A program made the translations under genes and the position numbers. Positions 38,230 to 47,724 of a DNA stretch of 64,000 nucleotides are shown piece by piece (the stretch's first letter is position 1; each line of letters starts with the position of its first letter). Where the stretch lies: assembly GCF_016598485.1 (NCBI RefSeq), contig NZ_JAEMUW010000005.1, positions 62,001-126,000 of the forward strand, given 5' to 3'. The notes below the pieces were generated by a model. That model saw nothing but the letters and a program-made list of their open reading frames with translations, was not told the DNA's origin and ran no database searches. The DNA comes from Micromonospora coerulea (GTDB lineage Bacteria > Actinomycetota > Actinomycetes > Mycobacteriales > Micromonosporaceae).

Positions 38230-39149
38230 CCGGCCCGTCCCCCGCCGCCCCGGGCGGCAGCTCCGGCCCACCAGCCGCCACCGGCCCGGCGGCCAACGAC
38301 CCGGCCGGCGCGACCGGTCCCAGGTCCGGCCGCGGCGGGTTCGTGCCGGGGGCCGACGGCAGCGTGCCGCCCGCGCCCGGGGACATCGCGCTGCCGGTCG
38401 CCGGTCGCAAGCTGTGGACCGGCCCCGACGGGGCGTTCCCCCGGATCGGCGACCTGCCGACGGGCCTGCCCCGGGTGCCGGTGGGGACGCTCGACGGCGT
38501 ACCCGCCTGGGCGGTCGAGGTGCCCGACGCCGATGAGTTGCCCGGACACTGGCGGAGCTGGCGGGCACTCGCCGCCGAGCTGCCCGAACCCCTCGCGACA
38601 CTCGCCGGGCGGGCGCTGGCCGTGGTGACCTGGCGGCGCACCCACCGGTGGTGCGGCGCCTGCCGGACCGAGCTCGCCGACGTGCCCGGCGAGACCGCCC
38701 GGCGCTGCCCCGGCTGCGACCTGTACGTGCCGCTGCCGCTCTCCGCCGCCGTGCTGGTCGCGATCACCCGCCCCCGCCCCGGCGGCCCCGACGAGCTGCT
38801 GCTGGTCCGGCACGCGTACGGGCCGACCGGGTTGTGGGCCCTGGTGGCCGGCTTCGTCGAGGCCGGCGAGTCACTGGAGGCGGCCGCCCACCGGGAGGTC
38901 GGCGAGGAGGTGGGCCTGGCGATCACCGACCCGACCTACTTCGGCAGCCAGCCCTGGGCGATGTCCGGGCCGGGCACCCTGCTGGCCGGCTTCACCGCCA
39001 CCGCCGCCGACCCGGCCGCCGAGCCGGTGGTCGACGGGAAGGAACTCACCGAGGCGCGCTGGTTCCCGCTGGACGCGCTGCCGGCGGAGCTGCCGCCGGC
39101 GTACTCGATCTCCCGCTGGCTGATCGACGCCGTCGCCGCCGGACGCTGA
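38226..39149 (+). CDS. nudC: NAD(+) diphosphatase / NADH pyrophosphatase (Nudix)
   Basis: 307 residues. A four-cysteine zinc ribbon (WCGACRTEL and RRCPGC, about 142-165) precedes the Nudix box GFVEAGESLEAAAHREVGEEVGL, with the NudC-specific YFGSQPWAM just after it. The enzyme splits NADH or NAD to nicotinamide mononucleotide and AMP and can remove NAD caps from RNA. The first 50 residues are a Pro/Gly/Ala-rich, probably disordered tail. GTG 38226 overlaps the preceding stop, and the frame before it is not coding. Confidence 0.92.
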
Positions 39150-39160
39150 CCCGCCGGCGG

Positions 39161-40780
39161 TCAGATCCCGAGCAGGGTGCGCAGGTGCCGGGGCGGCGGG
39201 CAGTCGTGCGCGAGCATCCCGTCGTGCCAGTCGCGCACCGACACCCCGGCCGGCCGGGACCGGGCGATGTCGGCCATCTCGCTGTACCCGACGAAGTAGG
39301 TGGAGAGCTGCGTCGAGGTGAGCAGCGCCCGGCGCCACTTGCCGGCCGCCTCACCCTCCTCCTGGAAGCCGCGCCCGGTCATCAGCGCCATCGCCTCCGC
39401 CTCGGGCAGGTCCTCGCAGTGCACGAGCTGATCGAGCAGCGCGTTGATGGTCATCCGGAGCTGCATCTTGAGCTGCTGCAACCGCACCGGCAGGCCGCCG
39501 AAACCGAGGCCGGCCATCAGCTCCTCGGTGTAGACCGCCCAGCCCTCGACGAACACGCCGGACTCGGTCAGCGCGCGGACCCGGGTGGGGCCGGCGTACC
39601 GGCGGGCGTGGGCGAGCTGGAGAAAGTGACCGGGCATCGCCTCGTGCACGGTCAGGTTGCGGATCATGTGGTCGTTGTACTCCCGGTAGAACGACTCGAC
39701 CCGGTGCGCCGGCCAGTCCGCGGGGGTGGGCGCGATGCAGTAGAAGGTGGGCAGGTCGGCCGTCTCCAGCGGGCCCGGCGAGTCGCAGTACGCCACCGCG
39801 ACGCCCCGGGCGAACTCCGGCATCTCCTGGATCACGCACGGGTCTTCGACCAGGGTGATCAGGTCGTGCGCGCGGACGAAGTCGCTCGCCTCGTCCAGGG
39901 TGACCGAGGCCAGCGCCACGATGGAGTGGTCGTCCGGGTGCTCGGCGGCGAGCAGGTCCAGTGCCCGGCGTACCGTCTCGTCGTCGGCCGGGCCGCCGAC
40001 CAGTTCGACGGCCGCCTCGCGGATCTCTGCGGTGACCCGCTCCAGGTTGGCCCAGGCCCGGCGCTGCACCTCGGCGGCGCCCAGCTCGGTGTCGAGGGTG
40101 TGCCAGAGCCGCGCCTCCCAGCGCCGCCGGCCCAGCCGCGGGTCGCGCCCCGGCCCGGCGTCGGTGGCCAGCCCGATGCGCAGCCAGGCCACGAACTCCT
40201 CCAGCGCGGCGATCGCGTCGATCGCCGCCGGCTCCACCCGGTCGTACAGCCCGGGTGCCTGCGCCAGCAGCCGGGGCACCTCGTCGCGGATCAGCGCCGC
40301 CGCGCCGGTGAACTGCCCGACCGCCGTCTCGGCGTGGACCCGCGGCATGTCGCGCAGCGTCGCGCGCGCGGTCGCCAGCGCGTCCGGTACGGCCGACAGC
40401 CGCCCGGCCAGGTGGGTCAGGCGCTCCTCGACCGGCGCGTACGGGCGGGCCAGCAGCGCGTGCAGCAGCGGGCCGGGGTTGTGCCGCAGCGGGTCCCACT
40501 CGTGGGCGCGGATCTCCGTCGACTCGAACAGCCCCCGGTCCACCAGCGAGCTGAGCAGCGCGTGGTCGACCTGCTCCTCGACGTCGAGCGCGTCGGGGTC
40601 GATCTCGGAGAGCGCGTCGGCCGCGTCCTTGAGCATCGCCTGGTCGGCGGCGACCGCGTCGGCGGAGAGGTCCGGCAGCCGGTCGTCGTACCGGTGGTCC
40701 CCCGCCGAGGTGGCCAGTCCCGGCCGGCTCTCCAACACCGCCTCGACGATCCGCTCCGCGAGCGGCACGAACGCTTCCAT
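39161..40780 (-). CDS. DUF885 family protein, putative zinc peptidase
   Basis: 539 residues, almost all helical. The putative zinc motif HEAMPGHFLQ (His-Glu-x-x-x-x-His, near residue 385) and the later FVEGWAVYTEELM (Glu ligand) are characteristic, and place DUF885 near the oligopeptidase-like metallopeptidases. It lacks a signal peptide, so it is cytoplasmic, unlike some lipoprotein members. The substrate is unknown. TAGGGT (40787-40792) lies six bases before the ATG, so the mRNA looks leaderless. It is convergent with nudC, 11 bases apart. Confidence 0.87.
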   Translation of the reverse strand: MEAFVPLAERIVEAVLESRPGLATSAGDHRYDDRLPDLSADAVAADQAMLKDAADALSEIDPDALDVEEQVDHALLSSLVDRGLFESTEIRAHEWDPLRHNPGPLLHALLARPYAPVEERLTHLAGRLSAVPDALATARATLRDMPRVHAETAVGQFTGAAALIRDEVPRLLAQAPGLYDRVEPAAIDAIAALEEFVAWLRIGLATDAGPGRDPRLGRRRWEARLWHTLDTELGAAEVQRRAWANLERVTAEIREAAVELVGGPADDETVRRALDLLAAEHPDDHSIVALASVTLDEASDFVRAHDLITLVEDPCVIQEMPEFARGVAVAYCDSPGPLETADLPTFYCIAPTPADWPAHRVESFYREYNDHMIRNLTVHEAMPGHFLQLAHARRYAGPTRVRALTESGVFVEGWAVYTEELMAGLGFGGLPVRLQQLKMQLRMTINALLDQLVHCEDLPEAEAMALMTGRGFQEEGEAAGKWRRALLTSTQLSTYFVGYSEMADIARSRPAGVSVRDWHDGMLAHDCPPPRHLRTLLGI

Positions 40781-40830
40781 CCCCCGACCCTACCGACCCC
40801 GCGGCTCCGCGAGGTCGCGTCGGGGCCTGC

Positions 40831-40891
40831 GGTGATCAAGAAGTTCGCGTCGGGCCGAGGTGCGGTTTCCGGACGCGACCTTCTTGATCAC
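40831..40891. repeat. Long inverted repeat overlapping the mazG stop
   Basis: Perfect 12-base arms (40831-40842 and 40880-40891) with an inner GCGTC/GACGC pairing form a long hairpin. The right arm contains the mazG stop codon. It probably terminates mazG transcription; the TGATCAAGAAG arms are less GC-rich than the surroundings. Confidence 0.6.
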
Positions 40892-41880
40892 CTCGACTGG
40901 TCGGTGCGGGACGCGCGTTCGGCGGCGCGGACGGCGTCGGCGTAGGCGAGGGTGGCGCGGCGCAGGGCGGCCTCGGGGTCGATGCCCGCCTCCCGGGCGG
41001 CGGCGACCGTGGCGAGGAGGCTGGCTCCCAATCTCGCCTCCGGGTCGACCTGGGAGTCGGACAGGGGTGGTGGCACCGCGAGGCCGACCCGGGCGGCGCG
41101 GTCGAGGATCTTGGCGGCCAGAGCGAGGGCGGGCTGGCTCAGCGCGATGCCGTCCAGCACCGAGGCGCGGGCCTTCTCGGCCCGCTTGATCCGCTCCCAG
41201 TTGGCCTCGATCTCCTCCAGCGAGCCGGTCTCCGCGCCGGCGAAGACGTGCGGGTTGCGGCGGACCATCTTGTCGACCAGGGTGCCGGCCACGTCGTCGA
41301 CGGTCCACCGCTCGCCCTCGGGCAGGTCCTCGGCGAGCCGGGCGTGCAGCAGCACCTGGAGCAGCACGTCGCCCAGCTCCTCGCGGAGCGCGTCGGTGTC
41401 GTCGGCGCTGATCGCGTCGTACGCCTCGTAGCACTCCTCCAGCAGGAAGCCGGCGAGGCTGCGGTGGGTCTGGGCCCGCTTCCACGGATCGCCGCCCGGG
41501 GAGGCCAGCCGGTCCATCACCTCGACCGCGTCCAGCAGCCGGGCGCCCGGCGGATCCCACGAGCCGTACATCAGCTCCAGCTCGGCCAGGCCCGGCTGGC
41601 GGGCCAGCCGCAGCCCGAGCTCCCGGGCCAGCGCCTCGTCGCCGGCGGGCCCGGCCAGCCAGACCGCCGTGCCGTGCGCGGCCACCGCGTCCAGCAGCGC
41701 GCTCGTCGCGCCACCGTCGACCACGGTGACCTCGACGCCCGCCGAGCGGACCGCCGCGGTCAGCGCGCTCTCCGCCCCGGCCAGCACCGGTGCGGCACGT
41801 ACGACGTCCCAGGCGGCGGCCGTGAGCAGGCCGGCCGGCAGCCGGGGCGAGGTGACCAGCAGGACGATCCGCGCGGACAT
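40888..41880 (-). CDS. mazG: Nucleoside triphosphate pyrophosphohydrolase MazG
   Basis: 330 residues. The first 110 residues are a non-conserved Rossmann-like domain found in the actinobacterial long form. The MazG core (about 115-250) has CPWKRAQTHRSL-like WKRAQTHRSLAGFLLEECYEAYDAI, then EELGDVLLQVLLHARLAEDL, giving the EExxE and ExxD magnesium ligands. The enzyme hydrolyses abnormal or excess NTPs such as oxidised nucleotides or (p)ppGpp-related pools. Its neighbours mfd and eno repeat the mycobacterial order. The start lies 2 bases after the SurA-like gene's stop, so the two are probably co-translated. Confidence 0.9.
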   Translation of the reverse strand: MSARIVLLVTSPRLPAGLLTAAAWDVVRAAPVLAGAESALTAAVRSAGVEVTVVDGGATSALLDAVAAHGTAVWLAGPAGDEALARELGLRLARQPGLAELELMYGSWDPPGARLLDAVEVMDRLASPGGDPWKRAQTHRSLAGFLLEECYEAYDAISADDTDALREELGDVLLQVLLHARLAEDLPEGERWTVDDVAGTLVDKMVRRNPHVFAGAETGSLEEIEANWERIKRAEKARASVLDGIALSQPALALAAKILDRAARVGLAVPPPLSDSQVDPEARLGASLLATVAAAREAGIDPEAALRRATLAYADAVRAAERASRTDQSR

Positions 41881-41882
41881 GC

Positions 41883-42659
41883 TCAGGAGGCGGCCGGCTC
41901 GGTGGGCTCGGTGGGCAGCGGCTCCGGGGTGGAGACGTCGGTCACCTGCCCGTTGCCGTCGACGTACGGCAGGTCGAACTGACGCAGGCCGCTCTGGGTC
42001 TGCAGCAGTGCTGGGATCTCCAGCGCCGGGAAGCGCGGGTTGACCGTGACGTCGAGCTTCTCCACCTCGTCCTGGAGCGCCACGCTGACCGCCGAGACCT
42101 GGCGGGTGAACGCCGCTCCCGCGAACTGTTGGCGCTGCTCGTCAACGGACCACCCGGCCGGGGCCACGTCGGCCTTGACCAGCGCGGCGTAGAGGTCGCC
42201 GCGGGAGTCATCGGTCAGCTCGGCCGGCGGCAGCCCCGCCTGCAGGCCCAGGTAGAGGTCGTACCACTCGGCGGCGAGCTTCGCGTACTCGGTGTTCGGC
42301 ACGCCCAGCTCCTTGCCGATCTGCTCGGCGCTGAGCTGGTCCTGCACCGGCACCTTCTTGTCCTCGGCGATCCGCTTGCCCAGGTCGATGCCGACCAGCA
42401 GGTTGAGGATGTCCTGCCGGTCCACGTTCAGCTTCAGCTGCTCCGGCGACGGGGAGGCCCCCTGCTGCGCGGCGGCGGCCTTCACCGACTCCGCGTACGT
42501 CGCCTGGGCCTCGTCGTGGATGGCGTCCACCCGGTCGACCGAGTACGTCGTGTCACCCACGTAGGCGGCGACGTCCGGCGCGGACCGGCCGCAGGCACCG
42601 AGGGAGAGGACAGCGAGGGCCGCGACGCTGGCGGCGGCGGTGAGACGGCGAGCACGCAT
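41883..42659 (-). CDS. SurA-like N-terminal domain lipoprotein
   Basis: 258 residues. The signal peptide ends LAVLSLGAC, a textbook lipobox. The exported domain is helical and resembles the SurA N-terminal chaperone region: VAAYVGDTTYSVDRVDAIHDEA, then VDRQDILNLLVGIDLGKRIAED and a later ELGVPNTEYAKLAAE. No rotamase domain follows, so it may be a pure holding chaperone for secreted proteins. ATG 42659 is chosen because GAGAGAG lies eight bases upstream; GTG 42668 is possible. It sits between mfd and mazG, where mycobacteria have other genes. Confidence 0.84.
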   Translation of the reverse strand: MRARRLTAAASVAALAVLSLGACGRSAPDVAAYVGDTTYSVDRVDAIHDEAQATYAESVKAAAAQQGASPSPEQLKLNVDRQDILNLLVGIDLGKRIAEDKKVPVQDQLSAEQIGKELGVPNTEYAKLAAEWYDLYLGLQAGLPPAELTDDSRGDLYAALVKADVAPAGWSVDEQRQQFAGAAFTRQVSAVSVALQDEVEKLDVTVNPRFPALEIPALLQTQSGLRQFDLPYVDGNGQVTDVSTPEPLPTEPTEPAAS

Positions 42660-42728
42660 GCCGGTCACTCTCTCACGCCAGGTACCCGGCTGTGACGCCA
42701 CCCACCGAGCGGCGCCGCCCACCGCCTT

Positions 42729-42783
42729 GATCATGAAACTGTTGCCGCCCGCCTCGGCGTGTCGCGACAACAACTTCATGATC
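42729..42783. repeat. REP-like hairpin (copy 1)
   Basis: GATCATGAA (42729-42737) and TTCATGATC (42775-42783) are exact inverted arms. Bases 42755-42774 are the exact reverse complement of 59398-59417 in copy 2. It is intergenic, between mfd and the SurA-like gene. Confidence 0.65.
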
Positions 42784-42793
42784 GATGGGCCGG

Positions 42794-45700
42794 TCAGCGG
42801 GCACCGGCCAGGGCGGGCTCGCCGAGGACGTCGGAGAGGAGTTGGGCGCACCACTCCAGGAGGGCCTGGTCGCGCAGGGGTTCGCCGCCGACCCGGCGGG
42901 TGCTCGGCCGAGGCACGCTGACCTGGTCGGTGGCCTGCTTGTAGACCGAGTCCGGGTGGTAGCGCTTGAGCCGCAACTGCTTCGAGTCCGGCAGCGGCAG
43001 CGGGCCGAACCGGATGTGCTTGCCCTGCATGGAGACCTCGGTGAGGCCGTACCGGCGGGCCAGCAGCCGGAACCGGGCCACCGCGACCAGGTTCTGCACC
43101 GGGACGGGCGGCTCGCCGTACCGGTCGGTCATCTCGGCGACCACCTCGCGCAGCCGCTCGTCGTCGCGCGCCTCGGCGAGCTTGCGGTACATCTCCAGGC
43201 GCAGCCGTTCCACCCCCACGTAGTCGTGCGGCAGGTGCGCGTCCACCGGAAGATCGATCTTGACGTCGGCTTCCTCCTCGGGCTGCTCGCCCTTGAACGC
43301 CGACACCGCCTCGCCGACCATCCGGACGTACAGGTCGAAGCCGACGCCCTCGATGTGCCCGGACTGCTCGCCGCCGAGCAGGTTGCCGGCGCCCCGGATC
43401 TCCAGGTCCTTCATCGCCACGTACATGCCGGCGCCCAGCTCGGTGTGCTGGGCGATGGTGGCCAGCCGCTCGTGCGCGTGCTCGGTGAGCGGCTTCTCCG
43501 TCGGGTAGAGGAAGTAGGCGTACGCCCGCTCCCGGCCCCGGCCCACCCGGCCGCGGATCTGGTGCAGCTGGGCCAGGCCCAGCAGGTCGGCCCGCTCCAC
43601 GATCAGCGTGTTGGCATTCGGGATGTCGATGCCGGACTCCACGATCGTGGTGCAGACCAGGACGTCGAACTCCTTCTCCCAGAAGCCGACCATCACCTTC
43701 TCCAGCGCTTCCTCACCCATCTGGCCATGCGCCACGGCGACCCGCGCCTCCGGCACCAGCTCCCGGATCCGGCGGGCCGCCCGGTCGATCGACTCGACCC
43801 GGTTGTGCAGGTAGAAGACCTGCCCGTCGCGGAGCAGCTCGCGGTGGATGGAGGCGGCCACCTGCCGGTCGTCGTACGCCCCGACGAAGGTCAGCACCGG
43901 GTGCCGCTCCTCCGGCGGGGTGGCGATGGTGGACATCTCCCGGATGCCGGTGATCGCCATCTCCAGCGTCCGCGGGATCGGGGTGGCCGACATGCTCAGC
44001 ACGTCGACCGAGGCCCGGAGCGTCTTCAGGTGCTCCTTGTGCTCGACGCCGAACCGCTGCTCCTCGTCGATGACCACCATGCCGAGAGACTTGAACCGGG
44101 TCGCGGTCTGGAGCAGCCGGTGCGTGCCGATGACGATGTCGACGGTGCCGTCGGCGATCATCTCCAACGTCCGCTCGCTCTCCTTCGGCGTCTGGAACCG
44201 GGACAGCTGCCGGATCGTCACCGGGAACTGGCCCATCCGCTCGGCGAAGGTGTTGTAGTGCTGCTGCACCAGCAGCGTGGTGGGCACCAGCACCGCCACC
44301 TGCTTGCCGTCCTGGACCGCCTTGAACGCGGCACGCACCGCGATCTCGGTCTTGCCGTACCCGACGTCGCCGCAGATCAGCCGGTCCATCGGGACGGTCT
44401 GCTCCATGTCCCGCTTGACCTCCTCGATCGCGGCCAGCTGGTCCGGCGTCTCCTGCCAGGGGAAGGCGTCCTCCAGCTCCCGCTGCCACGGGGTGTCCGG
44501 GCCGAACGAGTGCCCCTTGGACGCCTTGCGGGCGGCGTAGAGCTGGATCAGCTGGGCGGCGATCTCGCGGACCGCCTTGCGGGCCCGGGCCTTGGACTTC
44601 TGCCAGTCCGAGCCGCCCATCTTGTGCAGGGTGGGCTGCTCGCCGCCGACGTACCGGGAGAGCTGGTCGAGCTGGTCGGTGGGGACGAAGAGCCGGTCAC
44701 CGGGCTGGCCGCGCTTGCTCGCGGCGTACTCGATGACCAGGTATTCCCGGGAGGCGCCGTTGACCGTGCGCTGCACCAGCTCGACGTACCGGCCGATGCC
44801 GTGCTGCTCGTGCACGACGTGGTCGCCGGCCTTGAGCTCCAGCGGGTCGATGGTGTTGCGCCGCCGGCTCGGCATCTTGCGCATGTCCCGGGTGGAGGTG
44901 CCCCGGCCGCCGGTGACGTCGTTGCCGGTGAGCAGCACGAACCGGGACGCCTCGTCGACGAAGCCGGCGGTCAGGCAGCCGCAGGAGACGATCACCTCGC
45001 CCGGGGCGGGCGCGCTCGGCACCGCCTCGGTGAGCCGGGCGCCGAGGCCGGCGTCGCGGAGTACCTCGACGGCCCGCTGGGCGGGGCCGTGACCCTCGAA
45101 TACCAGGGCGATCGACCACCCCTCGCCGGCCCAGCGCTTGAGGTCGTCGACCACCCGGGCGGTCTCGCCGTGGTAGAGCGGGGCGGGCTGGGCGGCCAGG
45201 GTCACCGCGATGGCGTCGTCCGGGGTGACGTCGACCTCGGTCGGCGCGTCCTCCCAGGGCTGCCGGGCCGGAGCGGTGGCGTCCGCCTCGACCAGGCCGA
45301 ACGGGGCGAGGGTCCACCAGGGCTGGCGCAGGCCACGGGCCCGCGTGCGTACGTCGGCCAGGGTCTTGAAGGCGGCGGCGCCGAGGTCGACCGGGGCCTG
45401 GCCGCCGACGGCGGCCGCGGCCCAGCTGGCCTGGAGGAACTCCTCCGAGGTACGGACCAGGTCGTGCGCCCGGGTGCGGATCCGCTCCGGGTCGCAGAGC
45501 AGCACGTGGGTGCCGGCGGGCATGGTGTCGACCAGCAGTTCCAGGCTCTCGCTGCCGAGCAGCGCCGGAACCAGCGACTCCATCCCCTCGACCGGGATGC
45601 CCTCGGCCAGCTTGTCCAGGATCTCCGCCAGCTCCGGGTGCTCCTGCGCCAGCGCGGCGGCCCGCTCACGCACGGACGGCGTCAGCAGCAGCTCGCGGCA

Positions 45701-46426
45701 CGGCGGCGCCCAGAGCTGCGGCACCCCCTCGATGGTCCGCTGGTCGGCGACGGCGAAGGTGCGGATCTCCTCCACCTCGTCGCCCCAGAACTCGACCCGG
45801 GACGGGTGCTCGTCGGTGGGCGGGAAGACGTCCAGGATGCCGCCGCGCACGGCGAACTCGCCCCGCTTGGTGACCAGGTCGACCCGGGCGTACGCCATGT
45901 CGGTGAGCCGGCGGGCGACCTCTTCCAGGTCCGCCTCGTCGCCGGCGGCGAGCTGCACGGGCTCCAGGTCCCCGAGGCTCTTGAGCTGCGGTTGCAGCAG
46001 CGACCGGACCGGCGCCACGACCACCCGCAGCGGCCCGGTGCGCCCGTGCGCGTCGGCCGACTCCGGGCGGGCCAGCCGGCGCAGCACGGCCAGCCGGCGG
46101 CCGACGGTGTCGGAGCGGGGCGAGAGCCGCTCGTGCGGCAGCGTCTCCCAGGACGGGAAGACCGCCACCTGCTCCGGCGGCAGCAGGCTGCCCAGTGCCG
46201 AGGCGAGGTCGTCGGCCTCCCGGCTGGTGGCGGTGACCGCCAGCACCGGGCGGCCGGCCCCGCCGGCGGGCTCGTCCGCGGCGACCGCGGCGACCGCGAA
46301 CGGGCGCAGCGCGGCCGGGGCGGTCAGGTCCAGGCCGTCGACCTGCGCGGCACCGGAACGCGCCAGGTCACGCGCCCGGGCCAACCCGGGGTCGGCGAGG
46401 GCGGCGGCGAACAGTCCGGTGAGCAT
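42794..46426 (-). CDS. mfd: Transcription-repair coupling factor Mfd
   Basis: 1210 residues. An N-terminal UvrB-homologous region (about 1-400) is followed by the RNA-polymerase interaction domain near 510-590 (VVHEQHGIGRYVELVQRTVNGASREYL, DRLFVPTDQLDQLSRYVG). The superfamily-2 translocase has Walker A GDVGYGKTE at 686-694, the DEEQ box in VVIDEEQRFGVEHKEHL, and helicase motif VI in QIRGRVGRGRERAYAY. A TRCF regulatory domain ends the protein. Mfd pushes stalled RNA polymerase off lesions and recruits UvrA. ATG 46426 follows AGGAAG by about nine bases. A 1215-residue opposite-strand ORF here is a codon-bias shadow. Confidence 0.97.
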   Translation of the reverse strand: MLTGLFAAALADPGLARARDLARSGAAQVDGLDLTAPAALRPFAVAAVAADEPAGGAGRPVLAVTATSREADDLASALGSLLPPEQVAVFPSWETLPHERLSPRSDTVGRRLAVLRRLARPESADAHGRTGPLRVVVAPVRSLLQPQLKSLGDLEPVQLAAGDEADLEEVARRLTDMAYARVDLVTKRGEFAVRGGILDVFPPTDEHPSRVEFWGDEVEEIRTFAVADQRTIEGVPQLWAPPCRELLLTPSVRERAAALAQEHPELAEILDKLAEGIPVEGMESLVPALLGSESLELLVDTMPAGTHVLLCDPERIRTRAHDLVRTSEEFLQASWAAAAVGGQAPVDLGAAAFKTLADVRTRARGLRQPWWTLAPFGLVEADATAPARQPWEDAPTEVDVTPDDAIAVTLAAQPAPLYHGETARVVDDLKRWAGEGWSIALVFEGHGPAQRAVEVLRDAGLGARLTEAVPSAPAPGEVIVSCGCLTAGFVDEASRFVLLTGNDVTGGRGTSTRDMRKMPSRRRNTIDPLELKAGDHVVHEQHGIGRYVELVQRTVNGASREYLVIEYAASKRGQPGDRLFVPTDQLDQLSRYVGGEQPTLHKMGGSDWQKSKARARKAVREIAAQLIQLYAARKASKGHSFGPDTPWQRELEDAFPWQETPDQLAAIEEVKRDMEQTVPMDRLICGDVGYGKTEIAVRAAFKAVQDGKQVAVLVPTTLLVQQHYNTFAERMGQFPVTIRQLSRFQTPKESERTLEMIADGTVDIVIGTHRLLQTATRFKSLGMVVIDEEQRFGVEHKEHLKTLRASVDVLSMSATPIPRTLEMAITGIREMSTIATPPEERHPVLTFVGAYDDRQVAASIHRELLRDGQVFYLHNRVESIDRAARRIRELVPEARVAVAHGQMGEEALEKVMVGFWEKEFDVLVCTTIVESGIDIPNANTLIVERADLLGLAQLHQIRGRVGRGRERAYAYFLYPTEKPLTEHAHERLATIAQHTELGAGMYVAMKDLEIRGAGNLLGGEQSGHIEGVGFDLYVRMVGEAVSAFKGEQPEEEADVKIDLPVDAHLPHDYVGVERLRLEMYRKLAEARDDERLREVVAEMTDRYGEPPVPVQNLVAVARFRLLARRYGLTEVSMQGKHIRFGPLPLPDSKQLRLKRYHPDSVYKQATDQVSVPRPSTRRVGGEPLRDQALLEWCAQLLSDVLGEPALAGAR

Positions 46427-46559
46427 CAGTGATCACTTCCTGCGGATGGCACACGACGATCACCCCGCGCCCGGTCTGGACGGGGGGTTTGCGGATCGAC
46501 ACTATCTCTCCGGGAGACGATCGGCCGCCACGCCGTCGAGGAACACCTGGGAGAACCGA

Positions 46560-47453
46560 ATGCCTGCTGAGGGAACCGGCAGTGATCCGCGCCGCAAGAC
46601 CACCCCGGCGCGGTGGCGGGTGCTGGGGCACCCGGACGGGATGCTGATCTACCAGGTCCGCTGCATCGTCGAGAACCACGGCTGGACGGAGACCGCCGCC
46701 GAGGACCAGTTCAAGATCGTGATTGGTCGCTCGGGGACCTACCAGCGCCGCCTGAACGGCCGTACCGGCGTCTCCGACGCCACCTCCGTGCTGATCACGC
46801 GCCCGGGAGACGAGATGGCGGTGGCCCACCCGTACGGCTGCGGGGACTCGTACACCTGCCTGGAGATCGACCGGGAGGTGCTGACCGGGCGGCCGGACGC
46901 GGTCGGCTGGCTGGACCGGGCCGGCTGGGCGGGCACCTCGGACGCCTCCCTGGACCTGGCGCACCGGCTGCTGGTGGCCGAGTGCCGGCGGGGCCTGGAC
47001 CGGTTCGAGATGGCCGAGCGGCTGCACCGGTTCCTGGGCCGGCTGCTCCAGCACAGCGCGCTGGCCGCCCACGACGCCGGCGCCGAGATCGAGCGGGCCG
47101 TCCGGCGGCGACCGGCCACCCTGGCCGCGCACCGCCGCCTCGCCGACCGGGCCCGCGAGGTGCTGGCCACCTCGGACTTCACCCTGGGTCTGGAGGAGGT
47201 CGCCCGGGAGATCGGCACCTCGCCGCACCACCTCAGCCGGGTGTTCCAGCGGATGACCGGGAGCAGCCTGACCGCCTACCGGAACCGGCTGCGGGTGCGG
47301 GCGGTGCTGGACACCCTCGCCGAGCCGGACGGGCGTCCGCTCGGGGCGCTGGCCAGCGAGTACGGCTTCGCCGACCAGGCCCACCTGACCCGGGTGGTGC
47401 GGGACCAGGTCGGGCACCCGCCGGCCCGGCTGCGCCGCCTCCTCGCCGACTGA
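46560..47453 (+). CDS. AraC-family transcriptional regulator
   Basis: 297 residues. A cupin-like N-terminal sensing domain (about 30-130) is followed by two AraC helix-turn-helix motifs (about 195-290): LGLEEVAREIGTSPHHLSRVFQRMTGSSLTAYRNRLRVRAVLD and GALASEYGFADQAHLTRVVRDQVGHPP. The ligand is unknown. ATG 46560 is preceded by GGGAGA with suitable spacing. It is divergent from mfd, with 133 bases between. A perfect 22-base palindrome follows the stop as terminator. Confidence 0.9.
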   Translation: MPAEGTGSDPRRKTTPARWRVLGHPDGMLIYQVRCIVENHGWTETAAEDQFKIVIGRSGTYQRRLNGRTGVSDATSVLITRPGDEMAVAHPYGCGDSYTCLEIDREVLTGRPDAVGWLDRAGWAGTSDASLDLAHRLLVAECRRGLDRFEMAERLHRFLGRLLQHSALAAHDAGAEIERAVRRRPATLAAHRRLADRAREVLATSDFTLGLEEVAREIGTSPHHLSRVFQRMTGSSLTAYRNRLRVRAVLDTLAEPDGRPLGALASEYGFADQAHLTRVVRDQVGHPPARLRRLLAD

Positions 47454-47467
47454 GCGCAACGGCCGGT

Positions 47468-47489
47468 GGAGGTGCCGTACGGCACCTCC
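47468..47489. terminator. Palindrome terminating the AraC gene
   Basis: A perfect 22-base palindrome (47468-47489) whose 9-base arms surround GTAC lies 14 bases after the stop. The remaining bases up to 47724 hold no gene I can support. Confidence 0.55.
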
Positions 47490-47724
47490 GTCGGGCCCGC
47501 CCGAAGCTGCCCGTGGCGGCCCGACGGGGGCGTCGGACCTCCCCGAACAGGTCCGCGTGCCCCGCTCCGGCCGCCGTCCCGTGGCGGCCCCGTCGGGCTG
47601 ACGCGTTCCATCCTCCGGGCCCGGCGCCGCGCGGTTCTTGAAGAAAATTGCTCGAATGCCGGCTACCGGCGTCCGCACACTTGGATCTTGACCGGGGTTC
47701 GCCACCCGTGATCGGCTTGCCCGC

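Noticed and set aside
42785..46432. 1215-residue plus-strand ORF
   Set aside because: It is antisense to mfd, whose protein has all Mfd domains. The product is His/Leu/Gly-rich nonsense typical of GC-rich shadow frames.
47490..47724. Possible small gene downstream of the AraC regulator
   Set aside because: Short ORFs here have no SD, no domain and overlap one another.
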